In this document: one piece after another, positions 43,745-52,921 of the stretch
How the letters are laid out: each line of letters begins with the position of its first letter
Numbering within the stretch: the stretch's first letter is position 1
Assembly: GCA_044372405.1 (NCBI GenBank)
Contig: JBILRW010000005.1
Span: 1-64,000 of the forward strand
DNA length: 64,000 nt
Source of the DNA: CANGYM01 sp044372405
GTDB lineage: Bacteria; Pseudomonadota; Alphaproteobacteria; JAJTHO01; CANGYM01
Reading direction: 5' to 3'
The notes under the pieces: generated by a model
What the model was told of the DNA's origin: nothing
What the model saw: only the letters and a program-made list of their open reading frames with translations
Database searches by the model: none
Program-made: the position numbers and the translations under genes

Positions 43745-44716
43745 ATGACCCCCAGCGTCAAATCAGCCATCACCTTGGGATTGTCGTGGGTAAGCTGCTT
43801 GACCCTTTTGACGAGCTCTGTTCCACAATCCACCAACACACAAATAACACCACTTTCACAAGAATTTTTGGCCGTTCAAGCCTCTCTTAAAAAGCACAAA
43901 GTGGCCCTTGTCGGGGAAAGTCATAACAACCCCGAAGCCCGAAATTTTATAGAGGGCAATCTTGACACTCTTAGAATTAATACAGTGTATGTCGAGGGAC
44001 TATCCACCGATGTTCAAGAAGAACTTGATGATTTTAATGTTCCTGAGAAGACAAAAAAGGACATGCAAGCCCTGGTTATGCATAGTTTAGCTGAACGTAA
44101 TCCAGGCATAACATATGATGACCTCGCGCGAAAAGACATATTTGATCATTTTACCAATTTTCTTTTTCAACTAAAAGCGAATGGAATCCGCGTTGTTGGC
44201 TTGGAAAATCCCAAAGATAATAAAAAATCCGACGGTGCCAACACATCACAACAGAGACACGAATTGCGCTTAGCAATAACCAACCCCGGCTGGTCAAAGC
44301 TAATAAAGAAGGACCTTTCAGAAAATCCTTTGACACGCGCCGTTGTTTTAACAGGGTTTGGCCATTCAAGACTTACTCTTGGGATCCCAGGCATGGAGAA
44401 ACACCTAGGAGTTCCTTCTGTAGACATGTCAGGTAGTCCTATAGATTGGGGAAAGTGCGCCACCAACCACCGACCCGAAACCATTCCGGTTACCCCAAGT
44501 GAGGATCCGGCGATTCAAGAACTTGATGCGAATTTAAAAATTAATACTAATGGCACAATCAATACGCAAGACTTGAATGATGCTGAGATGCTTCTTACAG
44601 TAATTTCTTTAAATTTAAACCCTGAAGAAGTAAAAGATGAAATCAAGACGAGTCTCCAAAACCGCGTCGATCTTGTCTGTGCACTTCAAGCTAATAAGTT
44701 CCACTTAGGGAAATAG
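43745..44716 (+). CDS. Exported protein with GESH motif (Tiki/EreA/ChaN-like fold)
   Basis: The 323-residue protein has an N-terminal signal segment (SAITLGLSWVSCLTLLTSS). Then VALVGESHNNPEARNFI and TVYVEGL follow, which look like the first strand-helix and second strand of the Tiki/TraB/EreA/ChaN superfamily, where Glu and His of the GExH motif are catalytic or metal-binding. A later AVVLTGFGHSRL resembles the G-x-x-H motif near the end of that fold. Composition is AT-rich compared with neighbours. Substrate is unknown; a peptidase, esterase or haem-binding role is possible. Confidence 0.6.
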   Translation: MTPSVKSAITLGLSWVSCLTLLTSSVPQSTNTQITPLSQEFLAVQASLKKHKVALVGESHNNPEARNFIEGNLDTLRINTVYVEGLSTDVQEELDDFNVPEKTKKDMQALVMHSLAERNPGITYDDLARKDIFDHFTNFLFQLKANGIRVVGLENPKDNKKSDGANTSQQRHELRLAITNPGWSKLIKKDLSENPLTRAVVLTGFGHSRLTLGIPGMEKHLGVPSVDMSGSPIDWGKCATNHRPETIPVTPSEDPAIQELDANLKINTNGTINTQDLNDAEMLLTVISLNLNPEEVKDEIKTSLQNRVDLVCALQANKFHLGK

Positions 44717-44800
44717 CGTCACTGTAATAACAATCCCAAAAAATCCCCATATCCCAGGGCCTTAGCATCTGTTACAAAAGATTTTCATCCAGAGTCCAAA

Positions 44801-45394
44801 TCACGCAAGGACCCGACACGCCTCCTCAAAGGGCAAACGGGGTAAACGGGGCTTGAGTTTTGTCGCATCGCCATAGCCGATATTGCACAAAAAATTGATC
44901 TGCCAGCGACCGTCGGGAAAAAACGCTTGATTCACACCATCATGATCAAACCCTGAAATGGGGCCGCAATCCAGGCCCAGGGCCCGGGCCGCCATAATAA
45001 AATATCCCCCCTGCATGGATGCATTGCGCATGGCCGTTTCCTCAATTAAGGCAGCATTTCCCTCAAACCAGCTTTGGGCCATGGGAAACAGCGTGGGGAG
45101 CTCCTTGGGAAATTCAGTGTCGTTGGCCAGAAGAGCCACCACCGGCGCGGTCTTTGTCTGTTCCACATTCCCCTCCGCCAGATGGGGGAGGAGGCGGTCT
45201 TTTGCCTGGGACGTCGTTAAAAAAACAATCCGCAGGGGGCAGCTGTTGGCGCTGGTGGGACCCATTTTTAGGAGGTCATAAAGGCTTTTCAGCGTCTCAA
45301 GCGGCACAGGAATATCTTGCCAGGTGACAAACGATCGGGCTTTACGAAACAAGCGATCCAGGGCCTCATCCGATAAAGGAGGGGGAAGTGACAT
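44801..45394 (-). CDS. Nitroreductase family protein (RutE-like)
   Basis: This 197-residue FMN-dependent oxidoreductase has SFVTWQDIPVPLETLKSLYDL, the FMN-binding MGPTSANSCPLRIVF, and ARALGLDCGPISGFD near the C-terminus. This pattern fits the RutE/HadB branch, annotated as malonic semialdehyde reductase or NADH dehydrogenase. No other rut genes are near, so the true substrate is open. An AAAGGA ribosome site precedes the ATG. Confidence 0.88.
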   Translation of the reverse strand: MSLPPPLSDEALDRLFRKARSFVTWQDIPVPLETLKSLYDLLKMGPTSANSCPLRIVFLTTSQAKDRLLPHLAEGNVEQTKTAPVVALLANDTEFPKELPTLFPMAQSWFEGNAALIEETAMRNASMQGGYFIMAARALGLDCGPISGFDHDGVNQAFFPDGRWQINFLCNIGYGDATKLKPRLPRLPFEEACRVLA

Positions 45395-45420
45395 GGTGAT
45401 CCTTTCAGGGGGAATGTTGG

Positions 45421-45984
45421 TTAATGATCCGATGCGGCGCGGACCTCTAAAACCTCAGGAATATAATACCGCATCATATTTTCAATGCCGGATTTCAGGG
45501 TCATGCTGGAACTGGGGCATCCGGAACAGGCCCCCCGTAAATGCAAAAACAAAACCCCCGTTTCCGCATCAAAACGGTCAAACAAAATATCACCCCCATC
45601 CTGGGCCACGGAGGGGCGCACGCGGGTGTCCAGCAAATGCTTGATTTCCTTAATGATGCTACTGTCTTCGCCTGATGCATCCTCTGCCTCGCCTTCCCCT
45701 TCTTCTAAAACCGGCAAACCCGCCAAGAAATGATCCATCATGCTGGAAAGAACCAGGGGTTTTAAATACGACCAGTCTTCATCCGGTGATTTGGTGACAG
45801 ACACAAAATCAAAGCCATACATGACGCCGGCCACCCCCTGAACATCAAACAATCGACGGGCCAGGGGGGCGGCCGTGCATTCTAGTCGCGCCCTGAAATC
45901 GCGCGTTCCCGTGTTTACAATAATGCGACCGGGCAGAAATTTCATGGTTTCTGCGTTGGGGGTATCTTCGGTTTGAATAAACAT
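45421..45984 (-). CDS. nfuA: NifU family iron-sulfur carrier (NfuA-like)
   Basis: The 187-residue protein has an N-terminal Nfu domain (MFIQTEDTPNAETMKFLPG) and a C-terminal NifU domain with RPSVAQDGGDILFDRFD and the cluster-binding CSGCPSS. It delivers [4Fe-4S] clusters to target proteins. An acidic linker separates the two halves. This is the Nfu1-like type common in alphaproteobacteria and mitochondria. Confidence 0.93.
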   Translation of the reverse strand: MFIQTEDTPNAETMKFLPGRIIVNTGTRDFRARLECTAAPLARRLFDVQGVAGVMYGFDFVSVTKSPDEDWSYLKPLVLSSMMDHFLAGLPVLEEGEGEAEDASGEDSSIIKEIKHLLDTRVRPSVAQDGGDILFDRFDAETGVLFLHLRGACSGCPSSSMTLKSGIENMMRYYIPEVLEVRAASDH

Positions 45985-46036
45985 GATAGGATTGGGCTGT
46001 CATCATTACTATTGTCTACCCGTGACTATATAATAC

Positions 46037-46846
46037 ATGAATCCCGTTGACCAGATCCGTATACGCGATATTCGCGGCACCGACCTTTGCCGTTTGCTGG
46101 CCCATAGTCTGGGCCGTTCGCGACTGTGGTGTCTGCAGAATCCCGATTATACCTTAACATTGAGGCAAGCAGACGCCTTTGCCATCCTCAAAAAACGCCT
46201 GGATACCGGGGAGCCCATCACCAAAATCCTGGGCCAGCGGTCCTTTTGGAAGGATGATTTTTTCACCAACCGCCATGTTCTGGACCCCCGCCCCGATTCT
46301 GAAACATTGATTCAGGCTGTTTTGAATCGTCACCCGGATCGTTTGGCCCCCTATCATCTGTTGGATTTGGGCACGGGCAGTGGGTGTTTATTGCTATCGT
46401 TAATGGGGGCGTATCCCAAAGCGCGCGGCGTGGGGGTGGATCTTTCCCCGGATGCCCTGGTTGTGGCCCAAAAAAACGGCGAAGCTCTGGGGCGTTTTCC
46501 CCTGTGGGTTCTGGGGTCTTGGGGGGAAAGTTTGAGGGGGGCTTTTGATATCATTATCAGCAATCCCCCCTACATTGCGACAGAGGAATGCCATACCCTG
46601 GATCCCAACGTTCGCTTTTTTGATCCCTGGATGGCTCTGGATGGGGGGGATGATGGCTTGGTGGCTTATCGGGCGTTGATGCCGCAACTCCCTGATCTTC
46701 TGGCCCCGGGGGGCCATGTTTTTTTGGAAATTGGGCACACACAGGCGGCTGCCGTGGCGTCTCTTGCAAGGGAAAATACGCTACAGGTGCGGGGAATAGA
46801 AAAAGACTTGGAAAATCGGGACCGGTGTGTTATTCTGGGTCTTTGA
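46037..46846 (+). CDS. prmC: Release factor glutamine methyltransferase
   Basis: PrmC methylates the glutamine of the GGQ motif in release factors RF1 and RF2. The 269-residue enzyme has TKILGQRSFWKDDFF, the SAM-binding LLDLGTGSGCLLLSL, and the catalytic IISNPPYIATEE motif. prfA, often next to it, is not here. Its end overlaps an upstream open extension of the DUF4167 gene but not that gene's chosen start. Confidence 0.94.
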   Translation: MNPVDQIRIRDIRGTDLCRLLAHSLGRSRLWCLQNPDYTLTLRQADAFAILKKRLDTGEPITKILGQRSFWKDDFFTNRHVLDPRPDSETLIQAVLNRHPDRLAPYHLLDLGTGSGCLLLSLMGAYPKARGVGVDLSPDALVVAQKNGEALGRFPLWVLGSWGESLRGAFDIIISNPPYIATEECHTLDPNVRFFDPWMALDGGDDGLVAYRALMPQLPDLLAPGGHVFLEIGHTQAAAVASLARENTLQVRGIEKDLENRDRCVILGL

Positions 46847-46871
46847 AACCTCCCCCCCCTTTTCTTTAGAC

Positions 46872-47285
46872 ATGAATACACCCACCCATAAACACAACCC
46901 CATGAAGCGGTTTCGTCGCCGTCCCGGCGGTAACCCTAACGGCAATTATAATAATGGTGGTAACCGACGCCCCTCCTTTGCGTCGCAGGAGCAATTTGAT
47001 CGCAAAACCCGCAACAATGCGCAAAATGCCCTGAACCGTCATTTGGATTTGGCGCGGGATGCCCTGTCCTCGGGCGATGAAACCCGGGCGGAAAACCATT
47101 TTCAGCATGCGGATCATTATCAACGGGTCATCAATGCCTGTGACCGCGCCATGGGCGAGCGCCAACCCCGCCCCCAGTTTGATGATGAACAACCCCGTTC
47201 GTTGCCGCCCCTTTCGTCGGGTCACGAGCAACCCCCAGAACAAAGTGGCCTTTATGACGAAGGCCCCATAGAAGATTCCATGTAA
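46872..47285 (+). CDS. DUF4167 family protein
   Basis: The 137-residue basic protein contains an Arg/Asn/Gly-rich N-terminus (RRRPGGNPNGNYNNGGNRR) and the DUF4167 helix pair (NAQNALNRHLDLARDALSSG, then AENHFQHADHYQRVIN). This domain is found almost only in alphaproteobacteria, typically just after prmC, as here. It probably binds RNA, given its charge. Start at 46872 (MNTPTHKHN). Confidence 0.88.
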   Translation: MNTPTHKHNPMKRFRRRPGGNPNGNYNNGGNRRPSFASQEQFDRKTRNNAQNALNRHLDLARDALSSGDETRAENHFQHADHYQRVINACDRAMGERQPRPQFDDEQPRSLPPLSSGHEQPPEQSGLYDEGPIEDSM

Positions 47286-47294
47286 TCCCCCCTC

Positions 47295-48296
47295 ATGATG
47301 CGTATTTTTTCTGGGATTCAGCCCACAGGGGCTTTGCATTTGGGCAACGACTTGGGGGCCATTGTGGCCTGGAGGGAACTTCAATCCATCGCCGATTGCA
47401 CGTTTTGTATCGTGGACCTGCACGCCATTACCGTATTTCAAGACCCCGAAGCCCTGCGTCAGTCCATTTTGTTGACCGCCGCCACGTATTTGGCCTGTGG
47501 TTTGGACCCCGACCGTGTCACGATTTATCCCCAAAGCGCCGTGCCACAGCATGCCGAGCTGGCCTGGTTATTGTCCTGTCATACCCCCATGGGCTGGCTG
47601 AACCGCATGACACAGTTCAAGGATAAATCCGGAAAAAACAAAGACCAAGCCGTTTTGGGCCTGTATGCTTATCCCGTTTTGATGGCCGCCGATATTGTCC
47701 TGTTTGGCGCCACCCATGTTCCCGTGGGGGAGGACCAAAAACAGCATTTGGAGTTGGCCCGCGATATCGCCGCCGCCGTCAACCGGGCTTATGATAAGGA
47801 TTTGCTCGTGATCCCGGAACCCATGGTGTCCAAAGTCGCCCCGCGCATTATGAGCTTACGCGACGGCACAAAAAAAATGAGCAAGTCGGACCCGTCGGAT
47901 GCCAGCCGCATTCATTTAACCGATGACGATGATGGTATTGCCCAGAAAATCCGCCGCGCCAAAACAGACAGCGATGCTTTGCCCAGTGATATTGAGGGAC
48001 TGGCCCACCGGCCCGAGGCCAAAAATCTGCTGACCATTTTGTCGGTTTTGGAAAATCGCACGCTGTCTGATACCTTGGGCACCTACGCGGGGCAGACGTT
48101 TTCGGTGTTGAAAGACGATTTAGCCGCTGCCTTGATTGCCCATATCGCTCCCATTCGCCAGGGGATTAGGGAACGACTGGCGGATCCCGGGGCCCTGACC
48201 GCGTTATTGGCGCGTCATGCGGCCGTTGGTCAGGAGAAAGCCGAGGCCACCATGGGCCCCATCAGAGAAAGTTTTGGTTTCTTAAAATTTTCGTGA
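47295..48296 (+). CDS. trpS: Tryptophanyl-tRNA synthetase
   Basis: A class I synthetase of 333 residues that charges tRNA-Trp. HIGH-like motif: IFSGIQPTGALHLGNDLGA. KMSKS motif: KKMSKSDPSDASR. The middle has HVPVGEDQKQHLELARDIA. Two adjacent ATG codons make the start uncertain by one residue. Confidence 0.96.
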   Translation: MMRIFSGIQPTGALHLGNDLGAIVAWRELQSIADCTFCIVDLHAITVFQDPEALRQSILLTAATYLACGLDPDRVTIYPQSAVPQHAELAWLLSCHTPMGWLNRMTQFKDKSGKNKDQAVLGLYAYPVLMAADIVLFGATHVPVGEDQKQHLELARDIAAAVNRAYDKDLLVIPEPMVSKVAPRIMSLRDGTKKMSKSDPSDASRIHLTDDDDGIAQKIRRAKTDSDALPSDIEGLAHRPEAKNLLTILSVLENRTLSDTLGTYAGQTFSVLKDDLAAALIAHIAPIRQGIRERLADPGALTALLARHAAVGQEKAEATMGPIRESFGFLKFS

Positions 48297-48379
48297 TAAG
48301 GTTGTATTGTAAGCCCTGATCCTGTCTTTGTACCGTTTTGGGGCTTGAAAACAATAACCTTGCAGACAAGGATACAACC

Positions 48380-49033
48380 GTGACAGCGTACGAAAGCCAT
48401 ACCGTTAAGTCCTATGACCAAGCCCTTTCCCAGATGACAGGGGATTGCGCAAGCATGGGAAAACTTGTTGAGGAACAATTGCGCCAGGCCGCGGAAGCCC
48501 TGCAGGCCCGCAATAATGATATTGCCACGGAAACATCCAAACGGGATTTGGAGGTCAACGCGCTGGAAAGTTCCATTAATCAACAGGGCCTGAAAATGCT
48601 GGCATTGCGGCAGCCCATGGCGTCGGATTTGCGTTTGGTCATTGGGACCCTGAAAATTGCCCGGGATTTAGAGCGCATGGGGGATTATGCCGCCAACATC
48701 GCCAAACGTGCCAGCAAAATTAATGCCGGTGATGAATTGGGGCCCACCCAGGCCGTTCTGGCCATGGCACGGTTAGCCGAGCCCATTTTGCACGACGCCC
48801 TGCTGGCCTATGAAACCCAAGATATCGACCTGGCCAAAAAGGTTGAATCCATGGATGATGTTTTGGATGAGGCCTATAATGCTCTCCTGACCGAAATCAT
48901 GTCATACATGCAAACCCACCCCGATGACATTAAGCTATGTACCCATTTGATTTTCATTGCCAAAAATTTTGAGCGCGTGGGGGACCGTGCCACAAACATT
49001 GCCGAGACGGTCCAGTTTATTGTGTTGGGGTGA
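48380..49033 (+). CDS. phoU: Phosphate transport regulator PhoU
   Basis: PhoU links the Pst phosphate transporter to the PhoR/PhoB two-component system. The 217-residue protein has two repeated three-helix bundles with metal-binding motifs: LRLVIGTLKIARDLERMGDYAANIAKRA and, near the end, IFIAKNFERVGDRATNIAE. A GTG start at 48380 with AAGGAT upstream is preferred to the TTG at 48338. No pst or pho genes are adjacent. Confidence 0.92.
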   Translation: MTAYESHTVKSYDQALSQMTGDCASMGKLVEEQLRQAAEALQARNNDIATETSKRDLEVNALESSINQQGLKMLALRQPMASDLRLVIGTLKIARDLERMGDYAANIAKRASKINAGDELGPTQAVLAMARLAEPILHDALLAYETQDIDLAKKVESMDDVLDEAYNALLTEIMSYMQTHPDDIKLCTHLIFIAKNFERVGDRATNIAETVQFIVLG

Positions 49034-49039
49034 CAGATA

Positions 49040-49112
49040 GAGGACGGAGGACTGAAGACAGAAGACGGATCACCGTTTTTTCTCCGTCCTCCGTCTTCGG
49101 CCTTCCGTCCTC
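49040..49112. repeat. Imperfect inverted repeat of GGACGGAGGAC type
   Basis: A 29-base arm (49040-49068) pairs with 49084-49112 with five mismatches, around a T-rich loop. It lies between converging phoU and the zinc-ribbon gene and may act as a terminator. The arms also contain direct repeats of GGACGGAGGAC, similar in style to the tract at 1130-1163. Confidence 0.65.
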
Positions 49113-49123
49113 CGATTGCCCCC

Positions 49124-49465
49124 CTACAAAATCACCTGATAATACGGCGTGGTCTGAGGGAAGGTCTCGCTGATCCAGTCTTTTTTCATAACCAGGGCGA
49201 GTAAAACGGCCATGCTCATGAAGCTCAGCGTCAGGGCCGTTGTCCACAAACGATTTTTGGGTTTAAAATCCACAGAAAGGGAGGGAAGTTTTCCCGATAC
49301 GGGGTTTTTGGCTGGATTTGTGTCGAAGGTGGGCTGGGTTTCATCGCCAGGCATTTGAAACCAGATATGCAAACATCGGGCGCAGCGAACGAATCGGCCG
49401 GCAACGCCCAGGCTTTCCTGCTGAACAGCAAAGCGCGAGGCACATTCCGGGCAGGCGATGATCAT
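49124..49465 (-). CDS. Zinc-ribbon (MJ0042-type) membrane protein
   Basis: The 113-residue protein starts with a zinc ribbon, MIIACPECASRFAV then RFVRCARCLHIWF, which gives two Cys-x2-Cys pairs. One membrane helix lies near the C-terminus (ALTLSFMSMAVLLALVM). This layout is typical of alphaproteobacterial MJ0042-type zinc-finger proteins with unknown function. Start at 49465; the longer frame from 49579 overlaps the region upstream of aroB. Confidence 0.82.
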   Translation of the reverse strand: MIIACPECASRFAVQQESLGVAGRFVRCARCLHIWFQMPGDETQPTFDTNPAKNPVSGKLPSLSVDFKPKNRLWTTALTLSFMSMAVLLALVMKKDWISETFPQTTPYYQVIL

Positions 49466-49561
49466 ATCTTTTTCCAGAACTTTGTTCTTAACGACGATAA
49501 AGGGCTTTTCATCGTTTGTGAATGGGGTACATTGCGGTATATGGTTTAAAAAAATCTTTTT

Positions 49562-50644
49562 ATGCCCGAAATCCTCCATCGTTTAAGCGTGCCGTTGCCG
49601 GACCGTGCCTATCCCTTGATCATTGGGCGGGGGTTGCTGGGTCATGCTATGGATCTTTTGTCCCTGAAAGCCCCCCGTTTTGTCATTGTCAGCGATGATG
49701 TTGTGTATCCGCTGTATGGCTCGGCCTTGGCCGCCGGATTGCCCGGGGCGCAGGCGTTTATTTTGCCCCATGGGGAAGGCAGCAAATCCTGGGATCAGCT
49801 TCGGGCCCTTACTGCGTTCTTTTTAAATCAAGGGGTGGATCGGGGTACCCTGGTGGTGGCCCTGGGCGGGGGCGTTGTGGGGGATTTGTCCGGTTTTGCC
49901 GCCAGCATTACCCTGCGGGGTATTCCTATTGTGCATATCCCAACGACGTTATTATCCCAGGTGGACAGTGCCATTGGGGGGAAAACGGCCATCAATACGG
50001 ATCAGGGCAAAAATCTGGTGGGGACATTTTACCAGCCCAGCGGTGTCATTATGGATATGGACGTGCTGGCCACGTTGCCCCAGGATCAAATGCTGGCGGG
50101 GTATGGGGAAATTCTCAAATACGCCCTTTTGGGCAGTGCTGATTTTTTTGATTTTTTAGAAAAAAACAGCCAAAATCTGCTACAAAAACAACCCGAAGTC
50201 CTGGCCCACGCCCTGCACATCAGCGCCCAGATGAAGGCCACCATTGTGGGGAACGATGAAAAGGAACAGGGAAATCGGGCACTTCTTAATCTGGGGCATA
50301 CCTTTGGCCATGCCATCGAACAAGTCAGTGGGTTTTCGGTCCTGCATGGTCATGCGGTGCTGCAGGGGCTTTCCCTGGCGGCGGATTTGTCCCACCGTTT
50401 GGGTTTTTTATCGGATACGGATAAGGGGCGCATTCACCAGCATATTTTAGCCCTGCATCTGTCGGTTCCCATGGAAACGTTTTCACTATCCGCTTTAATC
50501 GAGGCGATGACGTTTGATAAAAAGAAAAAAGACGATGTGATCACGTTTATTTTGCTAAAGAGCATCGGCGAATCCTTTATCCACAAAAAAGCCATTCCCG
50601 ATGCCGTCATCGAAACCGTTTGGCGGGCCGGAGGGGCGCGGTGA
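49562..50644 (+). CDS. aroB: 3-Dehydroquinate synthase
   Basis: AroB makes 3-dehydroquinate, the second step of the shikimate pathway, using NAD and a divalent metal. The 360-residue enzyme shows VALGGGVVGDLSGFAAS, PTTLLSQVDSAIGGKTAIN, and the metal-binding LNLGHTFGHAIE with a later HGHAV. The aroK gene that often precedes it is absent. Its stop overlaps the GTG of rnpA. Confidence 0.97.
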   Translation: MPEILHRLSVPLPDRAYPLIIGRGLLGHAMDLLSLKAPRFVIVSDDVVYPLYGSALAAGLPGAQAFILPHGEGSKSWDQLRALTAFFLNQGVDRGTLVVALGGGVVGDLSGFAASITLRGIPIVHIPTTLLSQVDSAIGGKTAINTDQGKNLVGTFYQPSGVIMDMDVLATLPQDQMLAGYGEILKYALLGSADFFDFLEKNSQNLLQKQPEVLAHALHISAQMKATIVGNDEKEQGNRALLNLGHTFGHAIEQVSGFSVLHGHAVLQGLSLAADLSHRLGFLSDTDKGRIHQHILALHLSVPMETFSLSALIEAMTFDKKKKDDVITFILLKSIGESFIHKKAIPDAVIETVWRAGGAR

Positions 50645-50973
50645 AAACCCTAACCAAGCGGCCCAACTTTGTGGATATGCAAAAAAACGCCCAGTCCTTT
50701 GTCACCACGGGCCTGATTGTTCAGTATGCCCCCAAGGATGAGGGGGGTGTTGTGGTGGGCTATACGGCCTCCCGCAGAGTCGGGGGGGCGGTGCAACGCA
50801 ATTTCGCCAAACGGCGGATGCGGCATTTGGCCCGTCTGGTCCTGGCGGATCAGTCGCCGGCGTGTTATGTTTTGATTGCTCGGACGGCGTGTTTAACATT
50901 GCCGTTTGAAACGTTACACCGCGATTTAAAATGGGCCCTGCGGCGGCTAAAGGGGGAGCCCAAAAATGACTGA
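50641..50973 (+). CDS. rnpA: Ribonuclease P protein component
   Basis: RnpA is the protein cofactor of RNase P, which trims tRNA 5' ends. The 110-residue basic protein has FVTTGLIVQYAP and VGYTASRRVGGAVQRN followed by FAKRRMRHLARL, the RNR motif region. The GTG start overlaps the aroB stop (GTGA). It usually follows rpmH near the origin; here it lies between aroB and gor. Confidence 0.9.
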   Translation: MKTLTKRPNFVDMQKNAQSFVTTGLIVQYAPKDEGGVVVGYTASRRVGGAVQRNFAKRRMRHLARLVLADQSPACYVLIARTACLTLPFETLHRDLKWALRRLKGEPKND

Positions 50974-52327
50974 TTTACTCGATTTAATCGTTATCGGCGG
51001 CGGATCCGGCGGCGTCGCCTGTGCCCGTCGTTTCGGGGCCCGGGGGAAAAAGGTCGCCCTGATCGAATCCCAGCGCGTGGGCGGAACCTGTGTCATGCGG
51101 GGGTGTGTCCCCAAAAAACTATTCTGGTACGCCGCGCATATACCGGAAGATTTGGCCCGGGCCCAGGATTATGGGTGGGATGTTGCGGCGGCTCCCCTGC
51201 ACTGGCCCACCTTTATCGAAAAAAAACGGCGCGAGCTGGACCGGCTGGAGGGCATCTATCAAAACCTCTTAAAAACCAGCGGCGTGGTGGTTTTTAACGG
51301 CCACGGCACCCTGAAAAGTCCAACGGAAGTTTTGGTGACGGGACCCGAAGGAACCCAAACCCTCACCGCTCGCCACATCTTGCTGGCCACGGGATCGACG
51401 CCCAAACCCCTGCCCGTACCTGGGGGAGAGCATGCTTTAACCTCAGATCATATCCTGGAATTTGACGCCCTGCCCACGTCTATTGCCATCATCGGGGGTG
51501 GGTTCATTGCGGTGGAAATGGCGTCAATTCTCAGCAACCTGGGCGTTCAGGTTCATTTGATTTTGAAATACGATTTTATTTTGCCCGGGTTTGATCGGGA
51601 GGCCGCTCATGTTCTGCTCTCTTGCCTGAAAGAGCGGGGTATTCGGGTTTATCCTTCCGCCACTGTTCACAAAATTACGGATCAGGGCCAAAAGGTTCAC
51701 CTCAGCGATCAGGTGTTATCCGTAACCTGTACCCTCAATGCCGTGGGACGTCGGCCTTTAACGGATGGATTGGGGCTGGAATCTGTGGGCGTTGCGCTTC
51801 ATCCAAAACACGGCGGGATTGTGGTGGATGGGGAAAACCGCACTTCTGTGCCCTCACTTTTTGCGGTGGGGGATGTGGTGAATGATATCAATTTGACCCC
51901 CTTTGCCATTGCCCAGGGTCGAAAGCTGGCGGACCTCCTATCGGGCCTAAGCCCGGCCCCGCTGGATCGTACGGCGTTGCCTGTGGCTGTTTTTACGGAT
52001 CCTTCCCTGGCTGCCGCCGGATTATCGGAAGAGGCCGCGCGTCAGGCCGGCTACGACATTGATGTTTATGCCGCAACCTTTCGCCCGATGAAGTATAGCA
52101 TGACGCGAACGACCGAAAAAACCTTTATGAAGCTGCTGGTGGATCGGGCCACGGACCGGGTTTTGGGGTGCGTGATGGTGGGTCCGGATGCGCCTGAAAT
52201 TGTTCAGGGATTTGGCGTTGCCTTAACGTGCGGCGCCACCAAGGCCCAATTTGACGCCACCCTGGCCATTCACCCCAGCAGCGCGGAGGAATTTGTGACT
52301 ATGGGATTGCCGAGGGATAAAGCATAA
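50966..52327 (+). CDS. gor: Glutathione-disulfide reductase
   Basis: Gor reduces oxidised glutathione with NADPH. The 453-residue flavoprotein has an FAD motif (VIGGGSGGVACARRFG), the redox-active Cys pair in GGTCVMRGCVPKKLFWY, a second dinucleotide fold (IAIIGGGFIAVEMASIL), and the C-terminal catalytic HPSSAEEFV. It overlaps rnpA by eight bases. Confidence 0.95.
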   Translation: MTDLLDLIVIGGGSGGVACARRFGARGKKVALIESQRVGGTCVMRGCVPKKLFWYAAHIPEDLARAQDYGWDVAAAPLHWPTFIEKKRRELDRLEGIYQNLLKTSGVVVFNGHGTLKSPTEVLVTGPEGTQTLTARHILLATGSTPKPLPVPGGEHALTSDHILEFDALPTSIAIIGGGFIAVEMASILSNLGVQVHLILKYDFILPGFDREAAHVLLSCLKERGIRVYPSATVHKITDQGQKVHLSDQVLSVTCTLNAVGRRPLTDGLGLESVGVALHPKHGGIVVDGENRTSVPSLFAVGDVVNDINLTPFAIAQGRKLADLLSGLSPAPLDRTALPVAVFTDPSLAAAGLSEEAARQAGYDIDVYAATFRPMKYSMTRTTEKTFMKLLVDRATDRVLGCVMVGPDAPEIVQGFGVALTCGATKAQFDATLAIHPSSAEEFVTMGLPRDKA

Positions 52328-52396
52328 GAGAGAGCCTCCATCGCCCCCTTGTTTTTTCCCCCGTGCCTGCCTATATGAAAGAAAAGGATACGCACC

Positions 52397-52921
52397 ATGA
52401 CCACCGTTGTTGCCGTTCGTAAGGGAAAAAATATCGTCATCGCCGCCGATGGTCAGGTATCCCTGGGGCAAACCATTATTAAAAACAATGCCAAAAAGGT
52501 GCGCTTGCTGGCCGATGGCAAGGTGATTGTGGGGTTTGCGGGATCCACCGCCGATGCCTTTACGTTGTTTGAGCGTTTAGAGGGCAAGCTGGATAAACAC
52601 TCCGGACAACTGATGCGGGCGTGTGTTGAGCTGGCCAAGGACTGGCGCACAGACCGCTATTTACGTCGGCTAGAGGCCATGATGCTGGTGGCGGATAAAG
52701 AAACAATGCTCCTGTTATCCGGCACGGGCGATGTCCTAGAGCCCCAGGAAAATGTCATGGCCATTGGATCGGGGGGCAATTACGCCCTGGCGGCGGCCTT
52801 GGCGCTGTATGATCAGGATTTGGATGCCAAAGCCATCGCGGAAAAAGCCATGCACATCGCCGCGGGCATTTGTGTTTACACCAACGATACTGTGACCCTG
52901 GAAACCCTGAGTGCCCCATGA
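52397..52921 (+). CDS. hslV: ATP-dependent protease subunit HslV
   Basis: HslV is the proteasome-like peptidase of the HslVU protease. After removal of Met1, Thr2 is the catalytic N-terminal residue (TTVVAVRKG). The 174-residue protein also has ADGQVSLGQTI, VGFAGSTADAFTLFE and IGSGGNYALAAA. The stop overlaps the hslU start. Confidence 0.97.
   Translation: MTTVVAVRKGKNIVIAADGQVSLGQTIIKNNAKKVRLLADGKVIVGFAGSTADAFTLFERLEGKLDKHSGQLMRACVELAKDWRTDRYLRRLEAMMLVADKETMLLLSGTGDVLEPQENVMAIGSGGNYALAAALALYDQDLDAKAIAEKAMHIAAGICVYTNDTVTLETLSAP

Noticed and set aside
46866..47552. Minus-strand frame of 228 codons
   Set aside because: It runs antisense across the DUF4167 gene and the start of trpS, both of which are well supported.
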